Positions 8,999 to 18,820 are shown, counted from the stretch's first letter. The stretch is 64,000 bases of DNA from Nitrospira_D sp019636945 (GCF_047338595.1 NZ_JBLFBO010000001.1:62001-126000), one strand, 5' to 3'. Numbers and translations: made by a program. The notes: generated from the sequence alone by a model not told the origin.

Positions 8999-11546
8999 CC
9001 GTGAGACGGCTTTCTGGAGTCTACCCGCAGATGAACTCCTCAGCCGCCTTAAATCAAGACCTGAGGGCCTTCATACCGATGAGGCACAAGAACGCCAAGC
9101 ACGATACGCCTCTACCCGGATCAAGCCACACCAGGATATTCGCCCCCTGCTTACCCTACTCTCACAATTTCGAAGCCCGATCATCCTCATCCTACTGTTT
9201 GCGGCCATTGTGTCTTTGTTCCTCGGTGACCGAACTGACGCACTTATCATCCTCGCCATCATTCTGATCAGTGCGCTCCTCGGATTTTGGCAAGAGTACG
9301 GCGCGGCAAAGGCGGTCGCTGCATTGCTCTCACTCGTTCGGGTCAAAATCGAGGTCTGGCGGGACAAACAACTCGTCGAAGCGCCGATTGAAGAGATCGT
9401 CCCCGGCGACATCATCAACCTCTCGGCCGGATCCAGCATTCCAGGCGATGGCCTGGTGATTGAATCGAAAGACCTCTTCGTCGACGAAGCGATGTTGACC
9501 GGCGAAACTTTTCCTGCCGAGAAGTCTGTATCGATTGTTGCTACCGCAGCCGTATTGAGCCAGCGAACAAACTGTATTTTCATGGGCACGCACGTGGTCA
9601 GCGGTCACGCCAAAGCTGTGATCGTGCACGTCGGAAAGGAAACAGAGTTTGGCCGCATCGCCTCTCACATGATGCTTCGATCTGTGAAGACAGAATTTGA
9701 ACGTGGTATCAGGCGGTTTGGATATTTATTGCTTGAAGTCACGCTCCTCCTCGTATTCGCCATCTTCGCCATCAACGTATATCTCCACCGGCCGGTGCTC
9801 GATTCGTTTCTGTTTTCCATGGCTCTCGCCGTCGGTCTCACCCCCCAACTCCTTCCGGCCATCATCAGCGTGAATCTTGCTCATGGTGCAAAACGCATGG
9901 CCCAACAGAAAGTGATCGTCAAACGCCTCGCGTCCATCGAAAACTTCGGAAGCATGAACGTCCTGTGCTCGGACAAGACCGGCACGCTCACCGAGGGCAC
10001 GATGCGCTTTCATGCAGCCCTGAGCCTCGACGGCGCTGCCAGTGAGCGCGTCCTGTTTCATGGATTCCTCAATGCCGCTTACGAAACCGGATTCATCAAC
10101 CCGCTCGATGAAGCAATCCGAACACAGTGCGTCCGCGACCTGTCCGGCTACCGAAAGCTGGATGAAGTTCCCTATGACTTTCTCCGAAAACGTCTTTCAA
10201 TTCTTGTGGCCGCCCCCACCACGCACCTGCTGATTACCAAAGGGGCCGTGGAGCCCATGCTGGCCATATGCAGCCACGCGGAACTGCCGGATGGATCAAT
10301 GGTCCCCATAGAACCTCACCTTGAGCAAATCCGACTGCAATTTCAGGACATGAATCGCCAGGGTCTCCGTACGTTGGGGTTGGCGATTCGTGATATGGGC
10401 GGGGCCCCACACATCGGCAAGGAACAGGAAGTGGATATGACGTTTCTCGGGCTCTTGGTTTTTGCTGATCCGGTGAAGCCCGGCATCGCTCAGACGATTG
10501 CGACCTTACGGCAACTGGGCGTGTCGCTCAAAATCATCACGGGCGATCACCATCTCGTAGCCACCCATGTCAGCCAACAGGTGGGCATGGACCACCAGCG
10601 GCTCTTGACCGGGCCAGACCTTCGCCTGATGACCGATGAAGCGCTGAGTCAGCGGGTTAAGGACATTGATGTGTTCGCGGAAGTGGAACCGAATCAGAAG
10701 GATCGCATCATTCTGGCCTTGAAGCGATCCGGCAACGTGGTCGGCTATATCGGCGACGGGATCAACGATGCCCCTGCGCTCCATTCGGCAGACGTAGGGA
10801 TCTCCGTGGAAAGCGCCGTGGATGTGGCAAAAGACGCGTCAGACATTGTGCTCCTCGATAAGAACTTATCGGTTCTGATCCAGGGCGTTCGTGAAGGGCG
10901 CACAACGTTTTCCAACACGTTGAAATACGTCTTCATGGCTACCAGCGCCAACTTCGGTAATATGTTCAGTATGGCCGGCGCCTCACTGTTTTTGTCGTTT
11001 CTCCCACTGCTGCCGAAGCAAATTCTTCTCACAAATCTGCTCACCGATATTCCTGAGATGACGATCGCGACCGATACGGTTGACCCTGAGCTGATCGCCG
11101 AACCACGGCGCTGGGATATCGTCTTCATCCGAAGGTTCATGCTGACATTCGGACTCGTCAGTTCGGTGTTTGACTACCTGACCTTCGTCGCGCTCTTATG
11201 GATTCTCGACGCCTCACCGGAGCAGTTCCGGACAGGCTGGTTCATCGAATCCGTCATTTCCGCCTCGGCTATTGTGCTGGTTATTCGCACCAGACGACCA
11301 TTCTTCTCCAGTACACCAGGACGCACCCTCACCCTCGTCACGCTCGCCGTGGCTGCCGTCACGTTACTGCTCCCCCTGCTCCCAATTGCTGCACCGCTCG
11401 GACTGGCCCCGATGCCGCTGTCATTTCTCGTACTGTTAGGAACAATCCTGGTCGGCTACGTCGTAACCGCCGAACTCGCGAAGCGACGCTTTTACGCCGC
11501 GCATGAGATTCGATGCAAGGGAAGGAGCGCCATAGGCAGGGTCTGA
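8991..11546 (+). CDS. MgtA-like P3B P-type ATPase (Mg2+ transport family)
   Basis: 851 residues from the ATG at 8991, which overlaps the permease stop. An upstream in-frame TTG at 8976 is less likely. DKTGTLTEG (aspartate about 328), GLTPQLLPAII in M4 and FGSMNVLCSDKTG are diagnostic of the P3B magnesium transporters; MgtA has GLTPEMLP at the same place, so glutamate is replaced by glutamine here. GDGINDAPAL and the C-terminal helices are intact. The family imports Mg2+; the substitution could change specificity. It is the last gene of the cluster and ends seven bases before the convergent glucosidase. Confidence 0.9.
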   Translation: MNSRETAFWSLPADELLSRLKSRPEGLHTDEAQERQARYASTRIKPHQDIRPLLTLLSQFRSPIILILLFAAIVSLFLGDRTDALIILAIILISALLGFWQEYGAAKAVAALLSLVRVKIEVWRDKQLVEAPIEEIVPGDIINLSAGSSIPGDGLVIESKDLFVDEAMLTGETFPAEKSVSIVATAAVLSQRTNCIFMGTHVVSGHAKAVIVHVGKETEFGRIASHMMLRSVKTEFERGIRRFGYLLLEVTLLLVFAIFAINVYLHRPVLDSFLFSMALAVGLTPQLLPAIISVNLAHGAKRMAQQKVIVKRLASIENFGSMNVLCSDKTGTLTEGTMRFHAALSLDGAASERVLFHGFLNAAYETGFINPLDEAIRTQCVRDLSGYRKLDEVPYDFLRKRLSILVAAPTTHLLITKGAVEPMLAICSHAELPDGSMVPIEPHLEQIRLQFQDMNRQGLRTLGLAIRDMGGAPHIGKEQEVDMTFLGLLVFADPVKPGIAQTIATLRQLGVSLKIITGDHHLVATHVSQQVGMDHQRLLTGPDLRLMTDEALSQRVKDIDVFAEVEPNQKDRIILALKRSGNVVGYIGDGINDAPALHSADVGISVESAVDVAKDASDIVLLDKNLSVLIQGVREGRTTFSNTLKYVFMATSANFGNMFSMAGASLFLSFLPLLPKQILLTNLLTDIPEMTIATDTVDPELIAEPRRWDIVFIRRFMLTFGLVSSVFDYLTFVALLWILDASPEQFRTGWFIESVISASAIVLVIRTRRPFFSSTPGRTLTLVTLAVAAVTLLLPLLPIAAPLGLAPMPLSFLVLLGTILVGYVVTAELAKRRFYAAHEIRCKGRSAIGRV

Positions 11547-11553
11547 TTGAGAC

Positions 11554-13722
11554 CTATACGATGAGCAGGACCTCCACATCTCCGGTTCGACGGACCACTC
11601 TTAACGCCACTTCGTTCTCATGGCGATCGAGCACGAGATCAAGACGTGCGGTCCCGACTGAGAGGTTCCGCAGTTCGACTCGCTCGAGAAATGGTGGCAA
11701 GGTGGGGCGCACAAACTGTACCAGGCGTCGAGTCCCATCGATCTGCAATCCAAGGCAAGCCTGCAATGCTTGAAACCCGGCACCGGCTGCCCAAGCCTGT
11801 GGAGCACAGGCCACCGGATAGCGTGTGGGACTTTCACCCGGACGACGATGGAACCCACAAAAGAGCTCCGGCATTCGATGGAGATCAAGAAAGAGACTGG
11901 CGTCGAAGAGTCCGGTAAGAATCCTCATGGCCCCTTCTTTATATCCATAGGCCGCCATGCCGGCGGCAATGATCGCATTGTCGTGCGGCCACACCGACCC
12001 GTTATGGTAGGACATCGGGTTATACCGTCGTTCTGATGCCGCCAGTGTTCTGATCCCCCACCCGCTGAACATCTCATCCGTCAGAAGTGTATGGGCCGTG
12101 CGCAGACCACGCTCTTGGCCGGCAATCCCACCATAGAGACAATGCCCCGCATTCGAAGTACGCACACGGCAGGGACGCCCTCGCCCATCCACCGCCAAGG
12201 CATAGGTGCCAAGTTGTTCGCACCAGAACGCGCGCTCAAACCGTTCCCGCAAAGCCTCGGCTTCCTTCATTAGCCGATCGCCATGATCGCTGTCTCCTAA
12301 CACGCGCGCGATCTGCGCCCCAGCGTGCTTGGCTCGATACACGTAAGCCTGGACCTCGCACAAGGCAATCGGTCCCTTCGCTGCGATTCCATCTGCATGG
12401 AAGACGGAATCATGCGAATCCTTCCATCCTTGATGCACAAGGCCAGTAGCCGACTGTCTGGCATAGGAGGTGAAGCCTATGCCGGCGGGATCGCCATACT
12501 GATCGATCCACTCCAGCGCCAGCTTGAGATGTGGCCAGAGTGTACGGAGAAAGGCTCGATCGCCGGTGCGTTCGTAGTAGGCGCCGGCGAGAACGAGAAA
12601 GAGCGGCGTGGAGTCGACACTGCCATAGTACTTCCCAAAAGGGATCTCCCCTAATGCGGCCATCTCTCCTTGGCGGGTCTCATGCAAAATCTTTCCCGGT
12701 TCTGCATCCTGCTCCGGTCGAACCTCCGTCGCCTGGGTCGCAGCCAGAAACCCTAACACTCCACGAGCAAACAGAGGATTCATCCACAACATCTGGAGCG
12801 CGGTGATGATGCCATCGCGACCGAATGGGACGCTGAACCAAGGGACTCCCGCATAGGGATAGAGCCCCTGTGGAGTGTCGGAGATTAACATGTGGAGATC
12901 CGCCAACGATCGATTCAACCAGTGGTTGAACTGTTCATTGGCCGTATAAACATGCGCATCATGGGACGTGGCGCCCTTGAGAGCACGATTGGCATGCTGG
13001 GAAGCACGCTCGTAGTTCAGCTTCTTTCGGTCCCGCAGCTCTCCGATTTCACAAGAGAGCGCCATCTCCCAGGTGAGATCTGCATGAGGCCGGAGAGACG
13101 ACTCGATGATAAAGCCGTTGGATGTGACTCGCTTTGGTGTCGGAGTGCATTGAACAGAAGTTCGACGGATGACTCCATCTAGTCCCTTGTAACCAAATAC
13201 GAGTCCGTTTTTTGACCGAACCGTCTTAAGCCGTACCCCGCGCCGTTCTCGCTTTCGGCCTCTCGCTTCGAAGAGATCGGCAAAATCCGCATCTAGCGCG
13301 ACCGTAATCGCAAGCGGGATGCTCTGACTTCCATAATTCCGAACACGGAGACGTTCGTACCACGTTCCCTCCCAGAGAAACCGTGTGCGGCACAGATGGA
13401 CGGTGCCACGCTGGACGACTTTCTGCCCATTATGCATCAGATCCGGATTGGTAAGATCAACCGTGAAGAGCGTATTGTCCTCCTTCACGGTCGCGCTCAG
13501 GAGCATCGGCCGCTGACCTTGCACCAACAGTTCGGACTGCGAGAGGAACCGCGTCCCTTCATGATACAGACCCTGTGGACCGGGAAGCACCTGGTGCATA
13601 TCCCCGTATCGATCGAATACGGCAAAGGTCTCTCCATGTTTCAGGACTTCCGTTCGGCCCTCAGCCAGCGACGATGAGGCAAGGATATAGTACTGTTCGT
13701 TCCATCGAATGATATCGTTCAT
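11554..13722 (-). CDS. Amylo-alpha-1,6-glucosidase / glycogen debranching family enzyme
   Basis: 722 residues. The N-terminal third matches the beta-sandwich domain typical of bacterial debranching-like enzymes (DRYGDMHQV...GLYHEGTRFLS). The rest is an (alpha/alpha)6 glucosidase domain with PWFSVPFGRDGIIT and YNPMSYHNGSVWPHDNAI. The family cleaves alpha-1,6 branch glucose or related glucosides in the cytosol. Its ATG overlaps the stop of the MFS gene upstream by four bases, making it the last gene of a minus-strand series. The pairing with a family 4 glycosyltransferase is common in bacteria; the true substrate is not known. Confidence 0.88.
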   Translation of the reverse strand: MNDIIRWNEQYYILASSSLAEGRTEVLKHGETFAVFDRYGDMHQVLPGPQGLYHEGTRFLSQSELLVQGQRPMLLSATVKEDNTLFTVDLTNPDLMHNGQKVVQRGTVHLCRTRFLWEGTWYERLRVRNYGSQSIPLAITVALDADFADLFEARGRKRERRGVRLKTVRSKNGLVFGYKGLDGVIRRTSVQCTPTPKRVTSNGFIIESSLRPHADLTWEMALSCEIGELRDRKKLNYERASQHANRALKGATSHDAHVYTANEQFNHWLNRSLADLHMLISDTPQGLYPYAGVPWFSVPFGRDGIITALQMLWMNPLFARGVLGFLAATQATEVRPEQDAEPGKILHETRQGEMAALGEIPFGKYYGSVDSTPLFLVLAGAYYERTGDRAFLRTLWPHLKLALEWIDQYGDPAGIGFTSYARQSATGLVHQGWKDSHDSVFHADGIAAKGPIALCEVQAYVYRAKHAGAQIARVLGDSDHGDRLMKEAEALRERFERAFWCEQLGTYALAVDGRGRPCRVRTSNAGHCLYGGIAGQERGLRTAHTLLTDEMFSGWGIRTLAASERRYNPMSYHNGSVWPHDNAIIAAGMAAYGYKEGAMRILTGLFDASLFLDLHRMPELFCGFHRRPGESPTRYPVACAPQAWAAGAGFQALQACLGLQIDGTRRLVQFVRPTLPPFLERVELRNLSVGTARLDLVLDRHENEVALRVVRRTGDVEVLLIV

Positions 13723-15023
13723 GAACGGTTCCCTTCATACTCGGCACTTGCTCGGCTCATCCGTGTGGCGACCAACGCCGTGACCATTAAGACAAGTCCG
13801 ATTCCGAGGACGCCGGTTTCGGGGCCATGCTGTTCCGTGATCCACCCAAACGCCGAGATTCCACCGATGGCGGCGGTCATGGCACCTGTCCCGTAGAGTC
13901 CTAAGACCCGTCCGATCATATGGCTCGGCGCCAGTTCCTGAATGATTCCCCAGGCGATCGGTGTAAATACTCCCATCCCACACCCGATCAGTCCCATAAA
14001 AACTCCGGCAACATACGGATCAATCGTCCAGGTCAAACCGCTCAGGGCGAGACCACTCAACACACTCGCGGCCATGATCAGTCGCATACGATCCTTGACC
14101 ATCCAATCGGTCACCCATAGGAGCGCGATCGACGTCACAAGCAATCCTATACCCAGGGTGGACCATAAGTACCCGACCTCGACCGGTCCCAGTCCAAGCA
14201 TCTTTCTGGCAAAGACCGGGAACAGTGCGGTCAACGCACTGGTACCGAACGTATACAGGGCAGCGGTACCGGTCAAGAACAATAATGCCGGTTTGGTGAC
14301 TACACCATAACGAAATCCCTCGACCAGATCTTGCAGCAACGTCGATCGCGCCCCAGGCGAGGGACTCGTCGCCACCGTGTTTTTGAAACGGACAAAGGCG
14401 AGACATGCCGCTGAAATCAAGTAGGTGACGGCATTGATACAGAGCACCTCTTGCGATCCATACGCGGCGATACCGATGCCGCTGATCGCGGGGCCGAAGA
14501 TAATCCCCAAGCTCGTAGTGCCCTGCAAAAGCGCATTGGCAGCCGTGAACTGTGTTTTGGGGACGAAGGCCGGTACTGCGGCCGTCAGGGCAGGGCCAAA
14601 GACCGCCGTGGACACTGCATGGAGAAACACCAGCACATACAACACCGAGACCGTAAAGGATTCCACGGAAATGAGGCAGGGGATCAACCCGATTAACAGC
14701 GCACGGAGAATATCGCTCGTGATCAGCAGGACTTTCTTCGGGAGGCGGTCGACGTACACACCGATGATGGGGCCGAGAACGATCGGAGGAATTGTCTGCA
14801 GCAGCCCGATGATGGACGTCTTGAGCGGTGACCCGGTGACGGCGTAGACAAACCACAAGAGGGCCAAGCGGCAGACTCCGTCACCGATCTGTGAAATGAG
14901 CTGTCCCCACCACACCAACCCGAAGTCCCAAGTCAGAAGGAGGGGGCGATTGTCGACCGAGAGCTGACGGGCATGCGCCATTCCAGAGGAAGAGTCTGCC
15001 AGGGGGCCTGAGGAACCCTGCAT
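13719..15023 (-). CDS. MFS transporter (MFS_3 / EntS-like)
   Basis: 434 residues, about twelve hydrophobic helices. The start FGLVWWGQLISQIGDGVCRLALLWFVY and the motif GPIIGVYVDRLPKK between helices 2 and 3 are typical of the MFS_3 group, which includes the enterobactin exporter EntS. It probably exports a small molecule across the inner membrane. It is a close paralogue of the gene at 16432-17751, with the same helix order and motifs. Start and stop overlap its neighbours by a few bases (TGATG upstream, ATGA downstream), so it belongs to the glycosyltransferase-glucosidase operon. Confidence 0.88.
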   Translation of the reverse strand: MQGSSGPLADSSSGMAHARQLSVDNRPLLLTWDFGLVWWGQLISQIGDGVCRLALLWFVYAVTGSPLKTSIIGLLQTIPPIVLGPIIGVYVDRLPKKVLLITSDILRALLIGLIPCLISVESFTVSVLYVLVFLHAVSTAVFGPALTAAVPAFVPKTQFTAANALLQGTTSLGIIFGPAISGIGIAAYGSQEVLCINAVTYLISAACLAFVRFKNTVATSPSPGARSTLLQDLVEGFRYGVVTKPALLFLTGTAALYTFGTSALTALFPVFARKMLGLGPVEVGYLWSTLGIGLLVTSIALLWVTDWMVKDRMRLIMAASVLSGLALSGLTWTIDPYVAGVFMGLIGCGMGVFTPIAWGIIQELAPSHMIGRVLGLYGTGAMTAAIGGISAFGWITEQHGPETGVLGIGLVLMVTALVATRMSRASAEYEGNRS

Positions 15024-16231
15024 CAGCTCTCACCCTCTAGACGAATTTTTTCTGTATTCACGGCCCGAACGCCCGGCACCTGCCGAGCCGCCTCAGCAGC
15101 TTCGAGAGCAATCACCTGAAAACGAACCGTGCCATTGAGCTGCACGATACCTTCTTCCGTCTTGACATCGAAGTTTGCCGATTTCAAGGTCGCACTTTTT
15201 GCAAAGCGTTCCTTAATGAGAAGCGTGAGGATTTCATCCTGCTTCTTGAGCAAAGTTTTCGCCAGATCTTTTTCCACGATCAGCTTGTTCGTAACGGTCT
15301 TCACCCCACTGACCGCCTGCGCAACTTCTGTCGCGGCAGCCTTATCTTCTTCATTCGAAACCCGCCCGCTCAGTGTGACCACCTGTTTGTCATCCTCAAC
15401 CTCGATCTCATAATGGAACAGCCGCAAATCTCCCATGAGCGCGAGTTTAACGCATAGGATCAGCGACCCCATCGGCTTCTTTGCAGCTGTCTCCTTTTCT
15501 TTGAGATCGATATCAGCAGGAGGAGGCAGGTCGGCCTTGAGCGCCGGTGCCGGTTGTCCTTGCGATTTGGTCTCTGCTGACGGCTTGGGAGCAGCGCCAT
15601 GCCCCTCTGTCACCGCTGAAGAGGAGGGACGTGCAGGAATCTTTTCCAAGGTACCTTCCTTACGATCCGTCGCGCCTTCAGCCTTGGTCGGCATCGTAGG
15701 CGAAGATGCCGGCTTGGTCTCTGCTGGAGACTTATGCGGCGTGGGTTGAGAGTCGGAAGAAGCCGGTGACGGCTGCTGCCGTACTGCCGGTTTTTCAGGC
15801 ACAATCTCCTTGTGCTCGGCCGCTGCCTCACCCTTCACGGCAGGGACAGTTGGTGGTTGTGACGAGCTCAAGGCCGGTTTCTCAGACACGCCTTCCTTGC
15901 GATCCGTCGCGGCTTCAGCCTTGGTCGGCATCGTAGGCGAAGATGCCGGCTTGGTCTCTGTTGGCGACTTGTGCGGCGTGGGTTGAGAGTCGGAAGAAGC
16001 CGGTGACGGCTGCTGCCGTACTACTGGTTTTTCAGGCACAATCTCCTTGTGCTCGGCCGCTGCCTCACCTTTTACAGCAGGGACAGCTGGTGGTTGTGAC
16101 GAGCTCGAGGCCGACTTCTCTTTTTCCGGCATGCCCTCCTTGTCACGTCCGTCGGACGCTTGCGAGCCTGTTCCTATCGGCCAGCACATGAGCAGACTGA
16201 GAACAATCGCCCGTTGAAACTTCATGGCCAT
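15023..16231 (-). CDS. Exported BON-domain protein with a long Pro/Ser/Lys repeat region
   Basis: 402 residues. There is a signal peptide (about 1-26), then a low-complexity region rich in P, S, K, E and A (about 27-245), then two BON domains (about 265-325 and 330-400; cores VVTLSGRVSN and IVQLNGTVRF). BON domains associate with membranes or phospholipids in the periplasm. The low-complexity part has two near-identical 79-residue units, each containing AEHKEIVPEKP and SDSQPTPHKSP. The gene overlaps the MFS gene after it (TGATG). A second start at M3 is possible. The role is unknown; a periplasmic envelope linker is plausible. Confidence 0.8.
   Translation of the reverse strand: MAMKFQRAIVLSLLMCWPIGTGSQASDGRDKEGMPEKEKSASSSSQPPAVPAVKGEAAAEHKEIVPEKPVVRQQPSPASSDSQPTPHKSPTETKPASSPTMPTKAEAATDRKEGVSEKPALSSSQPPTVPAVKGEAAAEHKEIVPEKPAVRQQPSPASSDSQPTPHKSPAETKPASSPTMPTKAEGATDRKEGTLEKIPARPSSSAVTEGHGAAPKPSAETKSQGQPAPALKADLPPPADIDLKEKETAAKKPMGSLILCVKLALMGDLRLFHYEIEVEDDKQVVTLSGRVSNEEDKAAATEVAQAVSGVKTVTNKLIVEKDLAKTLLKKQDEILTLLIKERFAKSATLKSANFDVKTEEGIVQLNGTVRFQVIALEAAEAARQVPGVRAVNTEKIRLEGES
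15663..16136. repeat. Tandem repeat, two units of 237 bp within the BON gene
   Basis: A unit starting CGATCCGTCG at 15663 recurs at 15900, a period of 237 bases or 79 codons. The two copies differ at only a few positions across most of their length. The period is a multiple of three, so the frame is kept. This suggests copy-number change by slippage or recombination. Confidence 0.85.
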
Positions 16232-16337
16232 AACGCAAGCCTCCCCCTGGGACCTATCCCCGTGAATATATCTTCTGTGGAGTGTAGCGAGGCATTGTAA
16301 CCCGCTCTCGAGGTTCTGTCATCTGCGCGGAGCTCAG

Positions 16338-16365
16338 AGCCCCCCCTGATTCTCAGGGGGGGGCT
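16338..16365. terminator. GC-rich perfect hairpin, possible terminator
   Basis: AGCCCCCCCTGA (16338-16349) and TCAGGGGGGGGCT (16353-16365) pair around a three-base loop, with one extra G. It lies in the 200 bp gap between the second MFS gene (stop at 16432) and the BON gene (start at 16231), both on the minus strand. There is no clear T run after it, so an intrinsic terminator is uncertain; it could instead attenuate or stabilise the message. Confidence 0.45.
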
Positions 16366-16431
16366 GCCGGCATGTCAGACCTCAAACTGGGCGAGTATCT
16401 GCAACGGTGTGACGAACGGCGCAGCAGTCTG

Positions 16432-17751
16432 CTACGCGGCAAAGGAGCCGCGCGAAGGAACGACCAGGGTCTGTGCGTGCGACTTGTAGAAGCTGAACAA
16501 CCACGCGCTCGCAGCAGTCATGAGGAGAATAAGACTAATACCTCCAAGGCACGTCGCCGGACCAATCGTATCAGCCGCCCATCCAAAACCAGCCATTCCG
16601 GCCATCGATGCGGCCATACCCCCCGTTGCGAAGCTCGTAAAGACTCGACCGAGGAGATGCGTCGGCGTCAACTCCTGAAGCATGGTCCACACCAGCGGGG
16701 TAAACATGGCTGTGCTGCCTCCGATCACTGCGATCAGCGCCCCCGCAGCGACTGGAGCATCGAGAAACCCGAGCGCCGCGACGGCAAGCCCACCGATGGC
16801 TAACGCGCCGGACATAAACCGCAAACGCCACGAGACATCTCCCTGCGTGACCGACGTCAGACTGAGAGACGCCAGCAACATCCCCACGCCGAGAGCCGAC
16901 CACAACCAACCAAGTTGGACCGGCCCCACACCCAGAACCTCCTTGGCAAACACAGGCAATAGAAAAATGAAAGCACTGATGCCGACGCTATACAGCGTGG
17001 CCGTCAACATCAGCATCAAGACCGTCTTCTGCTCAACAAACACGAACCGGAAACCTGCCAGCAAGTCACTGGTAATACCGCCCGTCAACCCATTGCCGGC
17101 TACGCGGTTACGATTAAGCGTTTCATGGACCTGAATGGGAAACAAACACAACGCCGAGAAGAAAAACGTCGCTGCATCGACATACAGGACGTTTTGTGCC
17201 CCGATGAGAGCAATCCCCAGTCCGCTCACGGCTGGACCGACGAGCAATCCCACGTTCGTCGTGGTTTGCATGAGTGCGTTGGCCGCCACCAACCGATCCT
17301 TTGCGACGATCAATGGAACAGCGGAGGTCAAGGCCGGCCCGAAGACCGTTGAAAAGATCGCTGTGGCAAATACCAACACATAGAGCCGATCAAGCGTCAG
17401 GGCCTCCATTGCGTAGAGCAATGGGATCAGGAGAACCATCAAGGTCCGAAGAAGGTCCACACCGATCATGACCGGTTTTTTCCGGACGCGATCTAAATAC
17501 ACGCCGATCAACGGCCCAAACAGCAAGGGAGGAAGCGTCTGTAGCAGCCCCACTACCGTCATCTTGAGTGCCGACCCGGTCATCTCATAGACAAACCAGA
17601 GCAATGCCACCTTATTGAGACTATCGCCGATTTGAGAGATCGTCTGACCGGCGAACAGAAATCCGAAATTTCTCGTTTTGACTAACTCCCACCCATGGCC
17701 ACGACGAGCAGGAGAGTGAGTCTCTTGTGAGTCAATGACTGCATCAGACAT
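16432..17751 (-). CDS. MFS transporter (MFS_3 / EntS-like), paralogue
   Basis: 439 residues and about twelve membrane helices. The motifs NFGFLFAGQTISQIGDSLNKVALLWFVYE and FGPLIGVYLDRVRKKPVM align with the MFS gene at 13719-15023, so the two are paralogues inside one gene series. This group exports siderophores, drugs or other small molecules; the substrate is unknown. The start overlaps the end of the glycosyltransferase gene by eight bases. A 200 bp gap with a GC-rich hairpin separates it from the BON gene. Confidence 0.88.
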   Translation of the reverse strand: MSDAVIDSQETHSPARRGHGWELVKTRNFGFLFAGQTISQIGDSLNKVALLWFVYEMTGSALKMTVVGLLQTLPPLLFGPLIGVYLDRVRKKPVMIGVDLLRTLMVLLIPLLYAMEALTLDRLYVLVFATAIFSTVFGPALTSAVPLIVAKDRLVAANALMQTTTNVGLLVGPAVSGLGIALIGAQNVLYVDAATFFFSALCLFPIQVHETLNRNRVAGNGLTGGITSDLLAGFRFVFVEQKTVLMLMLTATLYSVGISAFIFLLPVFAKEVLGVGPVQLGWLWSALGVGMLLASLSLTSVTQGDVSWRLRFMSGALAIGGLAVAALGFLDAPVAAGALIAVIGGSTAMFTPLVWTMLQELTPTHLLGRVFTSFATGGMAASMAGMAGFGWAADTIGPATCLGGISLILLMTAASAWLFSFYKSHAQTLVVPSRGSFAA

Positions 17752-18820
17752 GTCGGCCCCCTCCGTTCGCTTTATGCGCGGCAGCTTGCACGGCTACGCC
17801 TTCAAGAATTCGTTCGTACAACGCGACATAGTCACGCGCCATCCGGTCGGCAGTAAACCGTTCGTCGAACGCCGCTCGACAACGTCGGCGCTCTAGGAGA
17901 GGTACCTGTCCCACCGCCTCGACCATCTCATCCACGGTTTCACACACGAAGCCGGTTGACCCATGATCGATGATTTCTGGAATGGATCCTCGTCGATACG
18001 CCAACACCGGCGTTCCGCAGGCAAGCGCTTCGATCAGCACCAGACCGAAGGGTTCTGGCCAATCATAAGGACAGACCAACGCCATGGCGTTTCCAACAAA
18101 GTCGTTCTTTTCAGCATCGGATATCTCTCCGACAAACTCGATCAGCGGGTGATTGAGCAACGGTTCGACGGCGGCCTCATAGTACACACGATCCGCAGGG
18201 TCGACTTTGGCTGCCATTTTCAATGGAATACCGGCCCGCTTCGCGATTTCAATCGCCTGATCCGGGCGCTTTTCAGGGGAAATCCGGCCAAGAAACGCCA
18301 GATACCCCTCACTCTTCGGATGGAAGCTGTAAAGATTGCGTGGCAGTCCATGGTGGATGGTCCCGGCCCAGTTGGCCCAAGGGAGCGGCCGACGTTGAGA
18401 GGCCGAAATGGAGACCAGCGGCATTTCGCTAAACTCACGAAAAATCGGCTCCAACTCCGGGAGATCCAGACGACCATGCAAAGTGGTCACCATGGGGACG
18501 GCATTCCGACGTGCAACCGGAAACCCAAGAAAATCGAGATGGGAGTGTACGATGTCGAAGTTCCCGCTCACGCCAAGTGCTCGCTCCTGCTGCATAATCA
18601 GCGGAGCATCTCGATTGAATATTCCGGTGTTCAACCGAAGCGCCTGCGGGCAAATCGCCTCAAGCTTGGCAGTTGTTTCTGAATCGCCGCTAGCAAACAG
18701 TGTCACATCATGCCCCATTGCGACCAACTCTTCCGTAATGTACGACACAATTCGCTCCGTCCCACCATACAGTTTGGGCGGAACGCTTTCCCACAGCGGT
18801 GACACCTGCGCGATTCTCAT
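17744..18820 (-). CDS. Glycosyltransferase family 4 (GT-B fold)
   Basis: 358 residues. The N-terminal GT-B half starts with MRIAQVSPLWESVPP and has PKLYGGTERIV. The C-terminal half has YLAFLGRISPEKRPDQAI, WPEPFGLVLIEALACGTPVLAYRRGSIPE and DHGSTGFV, the donor-binding region with the glutamate pair EPFGLVLIE. GT4 enzymes use nucleotide sugars with retention of configuration, in the cytosol. The ATG follows AAGGACAAGAC. It is first in the series that ends with the debranching-type glucosidase, so a role in making an alpha-glucan or glycoside is plausible. Confidence 0.88.
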   Translation of the reverse strand: MRIAQVSPLWESVPPKLYGGTERIVSYITEELVAMGHDVTLFASGDSETTAKLEAICPQALRLNTGIFNRDAPLIMQQERALGVSGNFDIVHSHLDFLGFPVARRNAVPMVTTLHGRLDLPELEPIFREFSEMPLVSISASQRRPLPWANWAGTIHHGLPRNLYSFHPKSEGYLAFLGRISPEKRPDQAIEIAKRAGIPLKMAAKVDPADRVYYEAAVEPLLNHPLIEFVGEISDAEKNDFVGNAMALVCPYDWPEPFGLVLIEALACGTPVLAYRRGSIPEIIDHGSTGFVCETVDEMVEAVGQVPLLERRRCRAAFDERFTADRMARDYVALYERILEGVAVQAAAHKANGGGRHV

